Of a stretch of DNA of 18,715 nt, positions 4,929 through 12,500 are shown one piece after another. Made by a program: the position numbers and the translations under genes. Source of the DNA: an uncultured Gammaproteobacteria bacterium (GTDB taxonomy: Bacteria > Pseudomonadota > Gammaproteobacteria > UBA9214); NCBI GenBank assembly GCA_905480065.1, contig CAJQOV010000121.1, positions 1-18,715 of the forward strand, given 5' to 3'. Under the pieces are notes generated by a model. The model had not been told where the DNA came from, searched no databases, and saw only the letters and a list, made by a program, of their open reading frames with translations. Numbering within the stretch: the stretch's first letter is position 1; the number at the start of each line of letters is the position of its first letter.

Positions 4929-6428
4929 ATGTCACTCGCCGTCGTCTACAGCCGTGCCCGGCTCGGCATGGAAGCGCCGCTGGTGACGGTCGAGGTACAC
5001 CTGTCGAACGGATTGCCGTCCTTCTCGATCGTCGGGCTGCCGGAAACGGCGGTCAAGGAAAGCAAGGACCGGGTACGCGGTGCATTGCTCAACTGCAACT
5101 TTGAATTCCCGATGCGGCGCATCACGGTCAACCTGGCGCCGGCGGACCTGCCCAAGGAAGGCGGCCGTTTCGATCTACCCATTGCACTGGGCATCCTCGC
5201 GGCAACCCGGCAGATCCCGGCCGTCACCATGCATGACTACGAGGTCGCCGGCGAACTGGCCCTGTCCGGCGAACTGCGCCCGGTGCAGGGGATTCTGCCC
5301 ATGGCGCTGCAAACCACGCGTGCGCAACGCGCCCTGCTGATCCCGCATGACAACGCACGCGAGGCCACGCTGGTGCGCGCTGCCCGCGTTCTGGCCGGAC
5401 AAAACCTGTTGCAGATCACGGCACACCTGTCTGGTACACAACTGCTCGAACCTGCATCATCCGTCCCGCCCGAAATAACACCAACGGATAGCATCGATCT
5501 TGCCGACCTGCGCGGCCAGCACCATGCACGCCGCGCACTGGAGATTGCCGCCAGCGGCGCGCATTCCATGCTATTGCTGGGGCCACCCGGCACCGGCAAG
5601 TCCATGCTCGCCAGCCGGTTGCCCGGTATCCTGCCGCCCATGAGCGAGGCGGAAGCATTGCAAAGCGCCACCATCCGCTCCGTATCCGGCATTCCGGTTG
5701 ACCCGGCCAGCTGGCGTCAGCGCGCATTCCGCGCACCGCACCACACGGCATCGGCGGTCGCACTGGTCGGCGGCGGCAGCAGCCCGCGCCCCGGGGAAAT
5801 TTCGCTGGCGCATAACGGCGTGCTGTTTCTCGATGAACTGCCGGAGTACGACCGCCGCGTACTGGAAGTGCTGCGTGAGCCACTGGAGTCCGGCCACATC
5901 ATGATTTCCCGCGCCGCACACCAGGCGCAGTTCCCGGCCCGCTTTCAACTCATCGCGGCGATGAATCCCTGCCACTGCGGCTGGCTGGGTGATGCTTCAG
6001 GCAAATGCCGCTGCACGTCGGAGCAGGTCCAACGCTACCGCAACCGCGTGTCCGGGCCATTGCTCGATCGCATCGACATGCATGTCGAACTGCCGCGCCT
6101 GTCGTTTGCGGAAATGAACGGACCGCAAGGAGAATGCAGTAGCGCAATACGCGAACGGGTAGCGAAAGCGCGCAAGTTACAACAACAACGCAACAGCACG
6201 CTGAACAGCCTGCTCACTCATCAACAAATCGATACCGTGTGTGCGACATCAAAAGCGGATCAGCGCTTACTGCAGCAGGCCATCGAAAAACTGCAACTGT
6301 CGGCGCGTGCGTATCACCGCATCCTGAAACTTGCGCGCACGATTGCGGACATGGATGACGCAGCGGAGATAAAGACACCACACCTGATGGAAGCCATTCA
6401 GTATCGCAAACTCGACCGCTCTCTTTAA
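4929..6428 (+). CDS. comM: YifB/ComM family Mg-chelatase-like AAA+ ATPase
   Basis: Hexameric AAA+ helicase that in Vibrio and Acinetobacter extends branch migration of incoming DNA during natural transformation; it also occurs in non-competent species. The product is 499 residues, the normal length. Residues 1-180 form the N-terminal chlI-like domain (LAVVYSRARLGMEAPLVTVE, then FSIVGLPETAVKESKDRVR). The Walker A motif GPPGTGKS is at 218-225 and Walker B GVLFLDEL at 297-304. A four-cysteine zinc site lies at C348, C350, C360 and C362, with SGPLLDRIDMHVELP near 375-389 and a C-terminal Mg-chelatase domain (LSARAYHRILKLARTIADM). The ATG at 4929 has AAGGA seven bases upstream. Neighbouring ubiK is the conserved partner. 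The REP/RAYT cassette occupies the spacer between them, so comM probably relies on a promoter after 4840. Confidence 0.95.
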   Translation: MSLAVVYSRARLGMEAPLVTVEVHLSNGLPSFSIVGLPETAVKESKDRVRGALLNCNFEFPMRRITVNLAPADLPKEGGRFDLPIALGILAATRQIPAVTMHDYEVAGELALSGELRPVQGILPMALQTTRAQRALLIPHDNAREATLVRAARVLAGQNLLQITAHLSGTQLLEPASSVPPEITPTDSIDLADLRGQHHARRALEIAASGAHSMLLLGPPGTGKSMLASRLPGILPPMSEAEALQSATIRSVSGIPVDPASWRQRAFRAPHHTASAVALVGGGSSPRPGEISLAHNGVLFLDELPEYDRRVLEVLREPLESGHIMISRAAHQAQFPARFQLIAAMNPCHCGWLGDASGKCRCTSEQVQRYRNRVSGPLLDRIDMHVELPRLSFAEMNGPQGECSSAIRERVAKARKLQQQRNSTLNSLLTHQQIDTVCATSKADQRLLQQAIEKLQLSARAYHRILKLARTIADMDDAAEIKTPHLMEAIQYRKLDRSL

Positions 6429-6465
6429 AGGCAACTCTGATCAAGGCCGTATCAACAGTTACTGG

Positions 6466-6485
6466 ATCCCCGCCTGTGCGGGGAT
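6466..6485. terminator. GC-rich hairpin after comM (possible terminator)
   Basis: ATCCCCGC (6466-6473) and GCGGGGAT (6478-6485) form a perfect 8-bp stem with a CTGT loop, 38 bp past the comM stop. The following bases (AACTTATTC) contain no proper T run, so termination would be weak. The form also resembles dispersed GGATCCCCGC palindromes seen in other proteobacteria, so it may be a solitary repeat. Confidence 0.45.
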
Positions 6486-6516
6486 AACTTATTCAGATGT
6501 TGCTAAACAGAAATGT

Positions 6517-6690
6517 GGACAGACCACGTTCATCCGGGGATGCAGTGCATGACAAGGCAGGCGCGTCTTTGCATGGATCTGCAGGCGCGTCCGGGATTCT
6601 GGCACGTCAGTTTGCCTTTTTCGGCACTCCTGAGTGAGCCAGACAGGGAGATTGTCCGAGGCAGATATCCGGGAAAAACGTGGTCTGTCC
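6517..6690. repeat. MITE-like segment bounded by 14-bp perfect inverted repeats
   Basis: Positions 6517-6530 (GGACAGACCACGTT) are the exact reverse complement of 6677-6690, enclosing 146 bp. Inside, GCAGGCGCGTC occurs twice (6557-6567 and 6581-6591). There is no convincing gene: a 65-codon plus frame from 6513 lacks a ribosome binding site and resembles nothing I know. The right end stops two bases short of the ATPase stop codon at 6692. I see no obvious target-site duplication. Confidence 0.6.
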
Positions 6691-6691
6691 G

Positions 6692-9307
6692 CTATTCTTT
6701 TTCCTGGTAGATCAGCTTGCGGCGTATCAGCAGCTTTTCGATCTCCACCGCAAACAGGACCAGCGCAGGCAACACCAGGCACACCGCAAGATCGGGCAAC
6801 GGCAGCGGCCGGGTGTGGAACACGGCATTCAGGGCCGGCACATAGATCACCGCCAGCTGCAGCAGCACAGTCACGGCAATGGCCCCCAGTATGGGCAGGT
6901 TGCTGAACAATCCGATGCGGAACAACGATTCCGTTTCGCTGCGCACTGCCAGCGAGTGAAACAGCTGCGATATGGTCAGCACGGTAAACACCACGGTCTG
7001 CCAGTACTCCACGCCGCGGGCGATCGCCCAGGCCTGGGATGCAATCGACAGCCCGCCGATCAGCAGCCCCACCCAGAGAATGTGCTGCCACATGCCGTGC
7101 GCGAAAATACTCTCCTCCGGCGCGCGCGGTTTGCGCGACATGATCCCCTTGTCGGCAGGCTCGGCAGCCAGTGCCAGCCCGGGCAGTCCGTCGGTGACCA
7201 GGTTGATCCACAGGATATGGATGGGCAGCAGGGGAATCGGCAGGCCGAGAAACGGCGCAAGAAACAGCGTCCAGATCTCGCCCGAATTGGAACTCATGGT
7301 GTACTTGATGAACTTGCGGATGTTGTCGAAGATGCGGCGCCCTGCCTGCACCGCATTGACGATGGTGGCGAAGTTGTCGTCCAGCAGCACCATGTCCGCG
7401 GCCTCGCGCGCGACGTCGGTACCCTTTTGGCCCATGGCCACGCCGATACCGGCACGCTTGAGTGCCGGTGCATCATTGACGCCATCGCCGGTCATCGCCA
7501 CGAATTCGCCCCTGGCCTGCAGCGCCTTGACGATGCGCAACTTCTGCTCCGGGCTGACGCGGGCGTAGACCCGTATGGTGGCTACCTGCCGGGCAAACTC
7601 GTCGTCAGGCAGGCCCATCAGCTCGGCACCGGTCAGTACCCGCATGCCCTGGTCCATGATGCCAAGTCGTATGGCAATGGCGCGTGCCGTCCCGGGATGG
7701 TCGCCGGTAATCATCACCGGGGTGATGCCCGCGGTCAGGCAATCTGCCACAGCCTGTGCCGCTTCCGGCCGTGGCGGGTCGATCAGCGCCACCAGCCCGA
7801 GCAAGGTCAGTTCCCGCTCGACCGATTCCGGCAGCAGGGGCTGAGGCACTGCGGGAAGATCACGGCGTGCCAGCGCCAGCACGCGGTAGCCTGCGTCGGC
7901 CAGCTGTCCGGCAGCAGCCAGTGCATCATCCAGCTTCATGCCATCCGCGGACACGCTGACGCACTGGGCGAGCACCGTCTCGGGCGCCCCTTTGACATAG
8001 GCCACCACGCCGTCACCGGCACGGTGCAGGGTGGTCATCTGCTTGCGCTGGCTGTCAAAGGGAATGACCGACAGCCGGGGAAACTGCTGCTCCAGTACCG
8101 GCTTGTCATATCCCGCCGCGTGCGCGGCCCGGTACAGCGCCAGTTCGGTCGGCTCACCGGCGGGCGCGCCGTCGATCTCGCTCACATCATTGTTCAGCAC
8201 CAGCGCCAGCCCCAGCTCCGACCACGGCTCCCCTTCGTCCGCCGCAGGCAAGTGGTCTGTTTGCTGCCCGGCCGCCACGAACCGCTCGGCCGTCATGCGG
8301 TTCTGCGTCAGCGTGCCGGTCTTGTCGGTACAGATATAGGTGACCGATCCCAGCGTTTCCACCGCCGGCAGATTGCGCACCAGTGCGTTGTGTCGAATCA
8401 GCCGGTGCGCACCCAGTGCCAGCGAAACGGTCACAACCGCGGGCAAGGCCTCCGGGATCGCGGCCACCGCCAGGCTCACCACCGTCATGAACATCAGCAA
8501 CACCGGCTGGCCTTGCAGCAGGCCCGCGACAAACACTACGGCGCAAATCGCCAGCACCGCCAGGGCCAGGTGACGGCCGAAACGCGCCAGCCTTAGCTGC
8601 AGAGGAGTCTGCACGGCCTCCGCGCCATGCAGCAGCTGGGCAATGCGCCCGATTTCGGTTTGCTGGCCGGTTGTAATGACCACGGCGACACCGCGTCCGC
8701 GGGTAATCATGCTGTTCTTGTAGAGCAGGTTGGTGCGGTCACCCACCGACAGGTCGGGTTCAGACAGGCGCTGTACCTGTTTCTCTACGGCGCCGGATTC
8801 ACCGGTCAGCGCCGACTCGTCGGTCAGCAGCTGCTCTGCCTCCAGCAGCCGCAGGTCCGCAGGTACCACGTTACCTGCCGCCAGCAGCACCACATCGCCC
8901 GGCACGAGCTCCATGGCATCCAGTGTCACGGCCTGGCCATCACGCAACGCCGTGGTCTCCGGCGCAGCCATCTCGCGCAGTGCAGCAACGGCACGTTCGG
9001 CGCGAAATTCCTGTACCGCGCCGATGATGGCATTAAGCAGCACGATCACCAGGATGACGATGGTGTCCTGGGGCTCACCGAAAATGCCGGAAATCAGTGC
9101 CGCCAGCAGCAGCACCAGTATCATGAAGTCGGCAAACTGGCCGAGCAGCAACGCCAGTGGCGATCGTCGCCGGGCTTCCGGAAGGGTATTTGGGCCGTGT
9201 TCCGCCAGGCGCCGTCGCGCCTCTGCCGTGGCCAGCCCGGCAGCCGTGCTATTCAGGCGCTGCAGGGTTTGCACGGCATCGAGTGAGTGCCAGTGCAGCG
9301 CCTCCAT
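6692..9307 (-). CDS. P-type cation-transporting ATPase, calcium (SERCA/PMCA-like) subfamily
   Basis: Membrane pump of 871 residues, probably exporting Ca2+ (Mn2+ possible). In order: N-terminal cation-ATPase domain (GLATAEARRRLAEHGPN), actuator loop TGES at 168-171, and helix M4 with VAAIPEALP (E286). Then come the phosphorylation site DKTGTLT with D328, the nucleotide-binding KGAPE at 439-443, and the hinge TGDGVNDAP from 606. Helix M5 has SSNSGE (N674, E677) and M6 has NLVTDGLP (N702, D706). These positions match the calcium ligands of SERCA, including the M5 glutamate that plasma-membrane pumps lack. The ATG at 9307 directly follows the stop codon of the VIT-like gene, so translation is probably coupled. 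The gene ends the DUF211-VIT-ATPase operon. No defect is visible. Confidence 0.93.
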   Translation of the reverse strand: MEALHWHSLDAVQTLQRLNSTAAGLATAEARRRLAEHGPNTLPEARRRSPLALLLGQFADFMILVLLLAALISGIFGEPQDTIVILVIVLLNAIIGAVQEFRAERAVAALREMAAPETTALRDGQAVTLDAMELVPGDVVLLAAGNVVPADLRLLEAEQLLTDESALTGESGAVEKQVQRLSEPDLSVGDRTNLLYKNSMITRGRGVAVVITTGQQTEIGRIAQLLHGAEAVQTPLQLRLARFGRHLALAVLAICAVVFVAGLLQGQPVLLMFMTVVSLAVAAIPEALPAVVTVSLALGAHRLIRHNALVRNLPAVETLGSVTYICTDKTGTLTQNRMTAERFVAAGQQTDHLPAADEGEPWSELGLALVLNNDVSEIDGAPAGEPTELALYRAAHAAGYDKPVLEQQFPRLSVIPFDSQRKQMTTLHRAGDGVVAYVKGAPETVLAQCVSVSADGMKLDDALAAAGQLADAGYRVLALARRDLPAVPQPLLPESVERELTLLGLVALIDPPRPEAAQAVADCLTAGITPVMITGDHPGTARAIAIRLGIMDQGMRVLTGAELMGLPDDEFARQVATIRVYARVSPEQKLRIVKALQARGEFVAMTGDGVNDAPALKRAGIGVAMGQKGTDVAREAADMVLLDDNFATIVNAVQAGRRIFDNIRKFIKYTMSSNSGEIWTLFLAPFLGLPIPLLPIHILWINLVTDGLPGLALAAEPADKGIMSRKPRAPEESIFAHGMWQHILWVGLLIGGLSIASQAWAIARGVEYWQTVVFTVLTISQLFHSLAVRSETESLFRIGLFSNLPILGAIAVTVLLQLAVIYVPALNAVFHTRPLPLPDLAVCLVLPALVLFAVEIEKLLIRRKLIYQEKE

Positions 9308-9892
9308 CTAGCCCCCGGTAAACAGGAAAATGAGCGCGGCCGTCAGCAGCGCGATCAGCAGCGTCTGCAGGCCGCCGCGCAACCAGGAGACACCCGATAT
9401 CCTGCCCAGGAAAATCCCCAGCAGAAATACCAGCAACAGTGCGATGATGATCGCGGCATGCAGTGGCGCAACCGGCAGCGGAAAACCGGCGCGCGCCAGC
9501 CACAACGGCAGGATGATCAGCAGGGAAATGAGGAACGGGGCCAGGCCGTTGACCAATGCAATCAACAGCGGTACCCGGCGTGCCGCTTCGCCGTGGGCGC
9601 TGTCCAGCAGGTCGGTCACCATCGCCGCCTCCAGTTCCCCAAGGGCACGCTGCCGTTCCGCTGTCTCGCTGACATAGGCACTGCTCACGCCACTCACGCC
9701 CAGCGCGATGGCCGCACCCACGCAGGCATTGATGGTCACCGACAGTTCGGTGGGTACCCCGACCAGAAAGCCGGTGATGAGACCGAGCATGGTGAGTGCA
9801 CCATCAAACCCGTTCACCACGAAATAGCGGCGCGCAATCCCGTGGGTGCTGGTAATGCGCAGCAGGTACCTGGCTTTGCCCAGCGTATCCAC
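9308..9892 (-). CDS. VIT1/CCC1 family transporter
   Basis: Small membrane protein of 194 residues with about five helices, from a family moving Fe2+ or Mn2+ across membranes (vacuolar import in eukaryotes). The hallmark is near the N-terminus: ARRYFVVNGFDGALTMLG, followed by LSVTINACVGAAIALGVSGVSSAYVSETAERQ around 50-82. A short acidic cytosolic segment (LGELEAAMVTDLLDS) and three C-terminal helices complete it. The start is a GTG at 9892, six bases after the DUF211 stop codon, without a clear ribosome binding site, so re-initiation is likely. The stop TAG at 9308-9310 touches the ATG of the ATPase gene. The context suggests that the three proteins serve one divalent-cation task. Confidence 0.88.
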   Translation of the reverse strand: MDTLGKARYLLRITSTHGIARRYFVVNGFDGALTMLGLITGFLVGVPTELSVTINACVGAAIALGVSGVSSAYVSETAERQRALGELEAAMVTDLLDSAHGEAARRVPLLIALVNGLAPFLISLLIILPLWLARAGFPLPVAPLHAAIIIALLLVFLLGIFLGRISGVSWLRGGLQTLLIALLTAALIFLFTGG

Positions 9893-9898
9893 GTACCG

Positions 9899-10168
9899 CT
9901 AGCCCGCGTCCGCCGTGCTCTGCACATCGACCTCGTCGATGCTGTGAACCGAACCACCCATGTTGCTGATGGTGGACTGAACGATCTCGAAATTTATCGA
10001 TTCCCCTTCCACCACGACCTGTAGCGTTTCGGTATTCTCATCGACCTCGATGACGGTCAGTCGTACGTGATAATCTTCGCCCGCCGCGGCGATGGCCTGG
10101 GAAAATTCCAGCGCATTCGGTTGATGGGGCTTGAGCACATCCAGCACAATCCTTTTGACAGTAACCAT
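9899..10168 (-). CDS. DUF211 domain protein
   Basis: Small cytoplasmic protein of 89 residues of the DUF211 family, common in archaea and scattered in bacteria; its function is not established. The sequence follows the family closely: VKRIVLDVLKPHQPNALEFS, then VRLTVIEVDENTETLQVVVEGE, then IVQSTISNMGGSVHSIDEVDV. This gives an alternating beta-alpha-beta ferredoxin-like pattern. The ATG at 10168 has CGGAG nine bases upstream; an in-frame extension to 10252 is possible, but its residues do not resemble the family. It is the first gene of the operon with the VIT-like transporter and the cation ATPase, six bases before the former. A role as a metal sensor or regulator of transport is an inference from this placement. 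Confidence 0.86.
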   Translation of the reverse strand: MVTVKRIVLDVLKPHQPNALEFSQAIAAAGEDYHVRLTVIEVDENTETLQVVVEGESINFEIVQSTISNMGGSVHSIDEVDVQSTADAG

Positions 10169-10546
10169 GGCGTACACTCCGTCGTCGCCGGGAACACCGG
10201 CTGCATGCAGGACGACAGCATGTGCTGCCGTACCCGGGCAATTACCCGACAAAAGTATATCTGTTTAAGACGCTGTTTACCGCAGGCCCGGGGTAAAGCG
10301 CACCAATAAATCGCCATGGCAGATACAAGCCGGCGGCATCCCTTGAACAATTTTTGTTCTCGTCGTCAATACCTGCAGGGGATAGCTCTCGAAAAATATA
10401 TTTTTCTGCAGCGCAGAACTATTCCAGGCCCCTTTACCCTGAATTTCCGACTGATGGCACGCACGCACAGTAGCGCGGATGCCGCGGTTGACGTCGGGGC
10501 ACTACTCGAATCGTCTTCCATGTATTACTACCTCAGGAGGGTATGC
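10169..10546. promoter_or_regulatory. Divergent intergenic region between the DUF211 operon and the EF-hand gene
   Basis: These 378 bp hold no convincing gene. On the minus strand TATACT (10254-10259) could be a -10 box for the DUF211 operon, but the -35 region is poor. Toward the EF-hand gene are two AT-rich dyads: GAACAA-TTT-TTGTTC at 10335-10349, and the perfect 16-bp palindrome GAAAAATATATTTTTC at 10391-10406. The latter is bracketed by CTGCAG at 10373-10378 and 10406-10411. They look like regulator binding sites, but I cannot assign a regulator. Confidence 0.45.
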
Positions 10547-10925
10547 ATGAACAGGATACTGATAGTTACTTCACTGGCAGCCTGCCTTGTTTCCGGATAT
10601 ACGCTCGCCGCCCAAAACGGCCAGAGCGGGTCCGTGGCCGGCAGCGTGGAATCATCGGCAATACACCAGGAGTTCGTCAGCCCCGATACCAACAAGGACG
10701 GGTATATCGAGAGCGACGAAGCCAGCGCAGATGCAGCGCTGGCGCAGGATTTCCGCAACAATTGCGAAACATGACAAGCCGGGCATGGCGGATTTTTCCG
10801 CCTGGGAAGCGCAGCATGCTTCCGGGAATCAGGGCATGCCCTATAGTGCCCCTGCGGCTGTACCGATGCAGCATTCCACTACCGGCACACCGCACAAATC
10901 AGACGCAGGCGGCGGTTACCAGTAA
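10547..10925 (+). pseudogene. Secreted EF-hand protein gene with a frameshift
   Basis: The ATG at 10547 has GGAGG six bases upstream and opens a signal peptide (MNRILIVTSLAACLVSGYTLAA). A canonical EF-hand loop DTNKDGYIESDE follows at residues 47-58. The frame ends at 10774 after 75 residues (LAQDFRNNCET). The next frame continues in family-like fashion, through IAKHDKPGMADFSAWEAQHA, to the TAA at 10925, with a degenerate second EF loop. Removing one C at 10753-10754 joins the two into LAQDFATIAKHDK, giving 125 residues. I read this as a one-base insertion, either a real lesion or a sequencing error; the short form could still bind one calcium ion in the periplasm. The gene diverges from the cation ATPase operon and ends at a strong terminator. 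Confidence 0.72.
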
Positions 10926-10941
10926 CGCCGGCAATGCGAGT

Positions 10942-10971
10942 GAGCCGCGCTTGTACGCGGCTCGCGTTTTT
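10942..10971 (+). terminator. Rho-independent terminator of the EF-hand gene
   Basis: GAGCCGCG (10942-10949) pairs with CGCGGCTC (10956-10963) around a six-base loop, followed by GCG and five Ts (10967-10971). It starts 17 bp past the TAA at 10925, not at the premature stop at 10774, which supports the long frame as the original gene. Confidence 0.85.
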
Positions 10972-10997
10972 GGCACGCAGGAATACAACGCCGCATT

Positions 10998-11370
10998 AAA
11001 AAAGGGGTCGGTGCACTGCTGTCTCATAAACTCCCTCTCCCTCCGGGACGACTGCATGGATGCAGGAGGTACGCGTCCAGGGACGGACTCGGTAGAGCGA
11101 AGCAGGAGCCAGAGCCGAGAGCAACGCAGGGAGCGGTTGCCGAGGGGATCAAATCAAGCCAACTACCTGATTTTCTATCCCCTCATCCTGTCCTTCTCCC
11201 GGAGGGAGAAGGGACGTAATGTTAATACAGGAACAAAAAGGGGTCGGTGTCATTTTTGTCTCATAGACGGTGCGCAATATGCCGCCCAGTGATGAAAAAT
11301 GACACCGACCCCTTTTTTACCTTATATGCCGCCCAGTGATGAAAAATGACACCGACCCCTTTTTTACCTT
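10998..11370. repeat. Composite GGGGTCGGTG element, copy B
   Basis: A modular repeat of about 373 bp. It contains a left end GGGGTCGGTG at 11004, a 104-bp conserved block (11031-11134), and a segment with two hairpins (GAGGGGAT/ATCCCCTC at 11142-11184; CCTTCTCCC/GGGAGAAGG at 11192-11212). Next come a 25-bp conserved block (11206-11230), a second left end (11240), and right ends CACCGACCCC at 11303 and 11350. Positions 11235-11257 and 11295-11317 form a perfect 23-bp inverted repeat. The 104-bp block matches 13615-13718 with two differences. It fills the gap between the EF-hand terminator and the glucosaminidase gene. Confidence 0.88.
11277..11370 (+). repeat. Exact 47-bp tandem duplication at the right end of copy B
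   Basis: Positions 11277-11323 and 11324-11370 are identical over 47 bp. Each contains GCCGCCCAGTGATG and a complete right end (AAATGACACCGACCCC) followed by six Ts. The identity suggests a recent duplication of the right end, by slippage or nested insertion. The T runs could act as a terminator with the left arm. Confidence 0.93.
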
Positions 11371-11386
11371 TTTTTAATGCTGAAAA

Positions 11387-12400
11387 TTACCTGGCGTCCG
11401 CCAGTTGCAGTTGTGCCACCTGCTCCAGCTGGTTGGCGCGGATCATGGACTGGATCAGCTCGATGTACACCTCGCCCTGTTCGGAATAGGCAGCCAGGCC
11501 CTCTGCGAGTTGCAGTGCCGAGAGCGGCTGCTCCTGCTTGCGCTGTGTGGTGCGACGCTCACGCAATGGCTGGTAGGCCGGGTGGCTGTTGAGGTTGTGG
11601 ATATAGTCGCGCACCGAATCCTCGATACTGTCGTAGCTGCGCACCAGGTGCGTTTTGCCGGCCGCGCGCCGCAGCGGCTTCATGCCCTGGTCCGCGTCAT
11701 AGGTCCAGATGCCGAACAGGTTATTGCCTTGCCGGGCGAAACGCGACGAACCCCAGGCAGATTCGTTGGCTGCCTGCGCAATGGCCAGCCCGGCCGGGAT
11801 CACGTCGACCCGTCGCAGCAGTTTTTCCAGCATAACGTCGGGATCTGCATCCGCGTCGATGCGATAGTCATCCGCCAGTTCACGCAGCCAGGCCTGCCGC
11901 GCCGCGCTCAGCGCCTTGCCACGGGTATGGGCGGTTTGCAGGTCGGCGAGTTGCTGGCGCAGCCCGAGCAAGCGTTCGTTTTCCCTGGCCACTACCGGTA
12001 ACAGCGCATCGATGAACATACGCTTGCGCTGGTCGGTGGACAGGTCTGCATCGGCCAGCGCCGCAGGCAGTTCGCCCTGTGCTGGCACGTCACTGCCGGT
12101 GGCAGGCGAAGTCTTGGCGGCAACCGGCTGACTGGCAGGCCTGGCCGGGCGCATGGCCGGGTTGCCGGGATACGCATATGCCGGGTACCCGCGGTAGGCG
12201 GGGTACCCATAGACCACGGGGCGCGGCTGGGCCGGCATGGCATTGGGCCGGTACAGCGCGGGCCGACCGTACGGATAACCCGGGTAGGCGCCGGTATAAC
12301 CGGGCCCGGCGAGTACCTCAACCGGTGCCGCGAACAGCGTCGCCGTCGACAATAATGTGTGGGCTATCAGCCGGATAGCACATTTTTTGGTAATGGCCAT
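11387..12400 (-). CDS. Bax-like glucosaminidase domain protein (peptidoglycan hydrolase)
   Basis: Predicted exported N-acetylglucosaminidase of 337 residues. It has a signal peptide (about 1-31), then a linker rich in Tyr, Pro and Gly (33-85, with repeats such as GYPYG, YGYPAY and GYPAYAYPG). The catalytic part (about 120-330) resembles E. coli Bax. Its motif PAGLAIAQAANESAWGSSRF contains the presumed catalytic E213, followed by QGNNLFGIWTY and the C-terminal segment SALQLAEGLAAYSEQGEVYI. The ATG at 12400 has AGGGTGG just upstream. The tyrosine-rich linker is unusual for the family and may contact the wall or another surface polymer. Both flanking intervals hold copies of the same repeat family. 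Confidence 0.88.
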   Translation of the reverse strand: MAITKKCAIRLIAHTLLSTATLFAAPVEVLAGPGYTGAYPGYPYGRPALYRPNAMPAQPRPVVYGYPAYRGYPAYAYPGNPAMRPARPASQPVAAKTSPATGSDVPAQGELPAALADADLSTDQRKRMFIDALLPVVARENERLLGLRQQLADLQTAHTRGKALSAARQAWLRELADDYRIDADADPDVMLEKLLRRVDVIPAGLAIAQAANESAWGSSRFARQGNNLFGIWTYDADQGMKPLRRAAGKTHLVRSYDSIEDSVRDYIHNLNSHPAYQPLRERRTTQRKQEQPLSALQLAEGLAAYSEQGEVYIELIQSMIRANQLEQVAQLQLADAR

Positions 12401-12415
12401 CGGACCACCCTGAGC

Positions 12416-12442
12416 ATTAGCAGTAATTTATAAATTGCTAAT
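12416..12442. promoter_or_regulatory. AT-rich dyad upstream of the glucosaminidase gene
   Basis: ATTAGCA (12416-12422) and TGCTAAT (12436-12442) form a perfect 7-bp dyad with a 13-bp AT-rich centre, 15 bp before the start codon. The local sequence is much richer in A and T than its surroundings and would hold the promoter. It resembles an operator overlapping a promoter; the regulator is unknown. Confidence 0.45.
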
Positions 12443-12500
12443 ATACTTATTTACAGGATGGATACAACCCCGCGCGGCCCCGGGTTACCCGTTTTGTGAC

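Noticed and set aside
6513..6710. 65-codon plus-strand frame after comM
   Set aside because: No ribosome binding site, no known family, and it spans the MITE-like element and overlaps the end of the ATPase gene.
6680..8596. Long plus-strand frame of 638 codons opposite the ATPase gene
   Set aside because: Rich in His, Gln, Arg and Gly with no domain pattern, and wholly antisense to a well-conserved P-type ATPase. It is a codon-bias shadow.
10316..10546. Longer upstream start for the EF-hand protein (10316)
   Set aside because: The strong GGAGG and the signal peptide both point to the ATG at 10547. The upstream residues look non-coding, and the ATG at 10543 is too close to the ribosome binding site and in another frame.
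11031..11134. A structural RNA gene in the conserved 104-bp block
   Set aside because: It contains short dyads but no promoter or terminator of its own that I can see, and its occurrence as part of a composite repeat explains its conservation between the two copies.
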